A DNA stretch of 6,912 nucleotides from JBLHKE01 sp047619485. Its GTDB lineage: Bacteria > Verrucomicrobiota > Verrucomicrobiia > Verrucomicrobiales > DEV007. Shown here piece by piece: positions 6,030-6,912 of the stretch. Each line of letters opens with the position of its first letter. Positions within the stretch are counted from its first letter, which is position 1. The stretch covers positions 1 through 6,912 of the forward strand of contig JBLHKE010000417.1 of the NCBI GenBank assembly GCA_047619485.1, in the 5' to 3' direction. Position numbers and translations under genes: made by a program. The notes beneath the pieces were generated by a model. It had not been told where the DNA came from, did no database searches, and saw only the letters and a list, made by a program, of their open reading frames with translations.

Positions 6030-6912
6030 ATGAACTATTTTTCTATTTTCCGCCCCGCTGCGATCTGTGCCGCTAGTTTCCTCGCACTGTGTCCCCCACA
6101 GACCGGCGCGGTCGAACTCCTTTTGAAAAAGGGTGATCGCCTCGCAGTGGTCGGCGATTCGATCACCGAGCAAAAGCAGTACAGCCGCTTCATCGAGGAC
6201 TACTTGCTGGCCTGCACGCCGGAGCTCGACTTGCACATCTTTCAATTCGGTTGGAGCGGCGAGCGTGCGCCGGGTTTCGCCAACCGCATGGACAACGACC
6301 TCGTCCCGTGGAAGCCGGACGTCGTCACCACCGCCTTCGGGATGAACGATGGCAGCTACCAGCCGTTCAACGATGCGATCGGGAAGAACTACGCTGATGG
6401 CACACGCAGGATCCAGGATCGGATGAAGGAGATCGGCGCGCGCATGGTCGTCGGCGGGCCCGGGCCAGTCGATCTGGATTCGTGGCGCCGCGGTGAGCCG
6501 GACGCGGACAAGTTCTATAATGAGAACCTTGGCAAGCTCAGCAGCATCGCCGGAGGCCTGGCGAAGGAGCGTGGGTTTGTATTCGCGAACATGCACCCGC
6601 TGATGATGGAGGTGATGGCCAAGGCCAAGGCCGCGAACGGTGATGCCTACCATGTCTGCGGCGGCGATGGCGTCCACCCGGGAGCCAACGGTCACCTCGT
6701 CATGGCCTACACGTTTTTAAAGGCGCTTGGTGTGGACGGCAATATCGGCACGATCAGCGTCGACATGAACGCGGGGGCGACTGCGACCGATGGCCACAAA
6801 ATCATCTCAGCCAAAGCAGGTCAGGTCGAGGTCGAGAGCTCGCGCTACCCGTTCTGTTTTTTCGGCGGCGAGAAGGATCCGAATGGGACGCGCAGCATCC
6901 TGCCGTTCCTAC
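6030..6912 (+). CDS. Secreted SGNH/GDSL-type hydrolase (partial, C terminus beyond the window)
   Basis: Opens at ATG 6030 and stays open for 294 codons to the window edge. Residues 1-27 form a signal peptide, with likely cleavage after TGA before VELLL. All four SGNH blocks are visible: Ser44 in VGDSIT (nucleophile), Gly in the FGWSGERA segment (residues 73-80), Asn106 in FGMND (oxyanion hole), and Asp213 and His216 in GDGVHPG (rest of the catalytic triad). Members act as esterases or deacetylases, often on acylated glycans; the substrate here is unknown. After the triad, residues from about 240 on (TDGHKIISAKAGQVEVESSRYPF) belong to the extra C-terminal region typical of the longer PVC members, which is cut off here. 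No strong Shine-Dalgarno motif precedes the start; only a weak AAGAAA lies about 14 bases upstream. It faces away from the sulfatase, so it is transcribed separately from it. Confidence 0.88.
   Translation, partial: MNYFSIFRPAAICAASFLALCPPQTGAVELLLKKGDRLAVVGDSITEQKQYSRFIEDYLLACTPELDLHIFQFGWSGERAPGFANRMDNDLVPWKPDVVTTAFGMNDGSYQPFNDAIGKNYADGTRRIQDRMKEIGARMVVGGPGPVDLDSWRRGEPDADKFYNENLGKLSSIAGGLAKERGFVFANMHPLMMEVMAKAKAANGDAYHVCGGDGVHPGANGHLVMAYTFLKALGVDGNIGTISVDMNAGATATDGHKIISAKAGQVEVESSRYPFCFFGGEKDPNGTRSILPFL

Noticed and set aside
5883..6695. A 270-codon open frame on the minus strand overlapping the SGNH hydrolase
   Set aside because: The plus-strand SGNH gene has all catalytic blocks over the same bases; the minus frame shows no domain or signal and is best read as a shadow.
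1..6912. Mobile element, CRISPR, tRNA or phage features
   Set aside because: I saw no transposase or integrase frame, no paired terminal repeats, no regular repeat-spacer array and no cloverleaf-like segment in the three intergenic gaps.

Overview
The window looks like a piece of chromosome from a PVC-group bacterium, Verrucomicrobiota or Planctomycetota. Two things in the sequence point there. One is the large secreted protein at 627-3533, which joins an NPCBM domain, a PVC-type beta-propeller and a TIGR02603-type heme-binding domain. The other is a sulfatase fused to a DUF1080 domain. Base composition is moderately GC-rich. None of the four chosen start codons has a clear Shine-Dalgarno motif. 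I cannot settle the genus from sequence alone.

Layout: (1) 1-464, minus strand, is the N-terminal third or so of a family M19 membrane dipeptidase, cut by the window edge. (2) 465-626 is a short divergent intergenic region. (3) 627-3533, plus strand, is the 968-residue secreted NPCBM / propeller / cytochrome c protein. (4) 3534-3561 is a 28-bp convergent gap with a weak hairpin. (5) 3562-5475, minus strand, is a 637-residue secreted sulfatase-DUF1080 fusion. (6) 5476-6029 is a 554-bp region without a convincing intact gene; it holds a short reading frame that resembles the secretion signal and first residues of a DUF1549 (PSCyt2) protein and then stops. (7) 6030-6912, plus strand, is a secreted SGNH/GDSL-type hydrolase, open at the right edge.

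The four genes alternate in strand (-, +, -, +), so no two neighbours can share an operon and each needs its own promoter. Three of the four carry an export signal. Their predicted activities (sulfate ester removal, possible 3-keto-glycoside hydrolysis, sugar-dehydrogenase-like oxidation with a covalent heme, deacylation) would suit breakdown of sulfated, acylated polysaccharides in the periplasm. That joint role is an inference from families, not shown by operon structure. I found no RNA gene, CRISPR array, insertion sequence or phage gene, and no clear sign of an undescribed system. The most curious points are the DUF1549-like stub, the sulfatase-DUF1080 fusion and its GKWDH motif.
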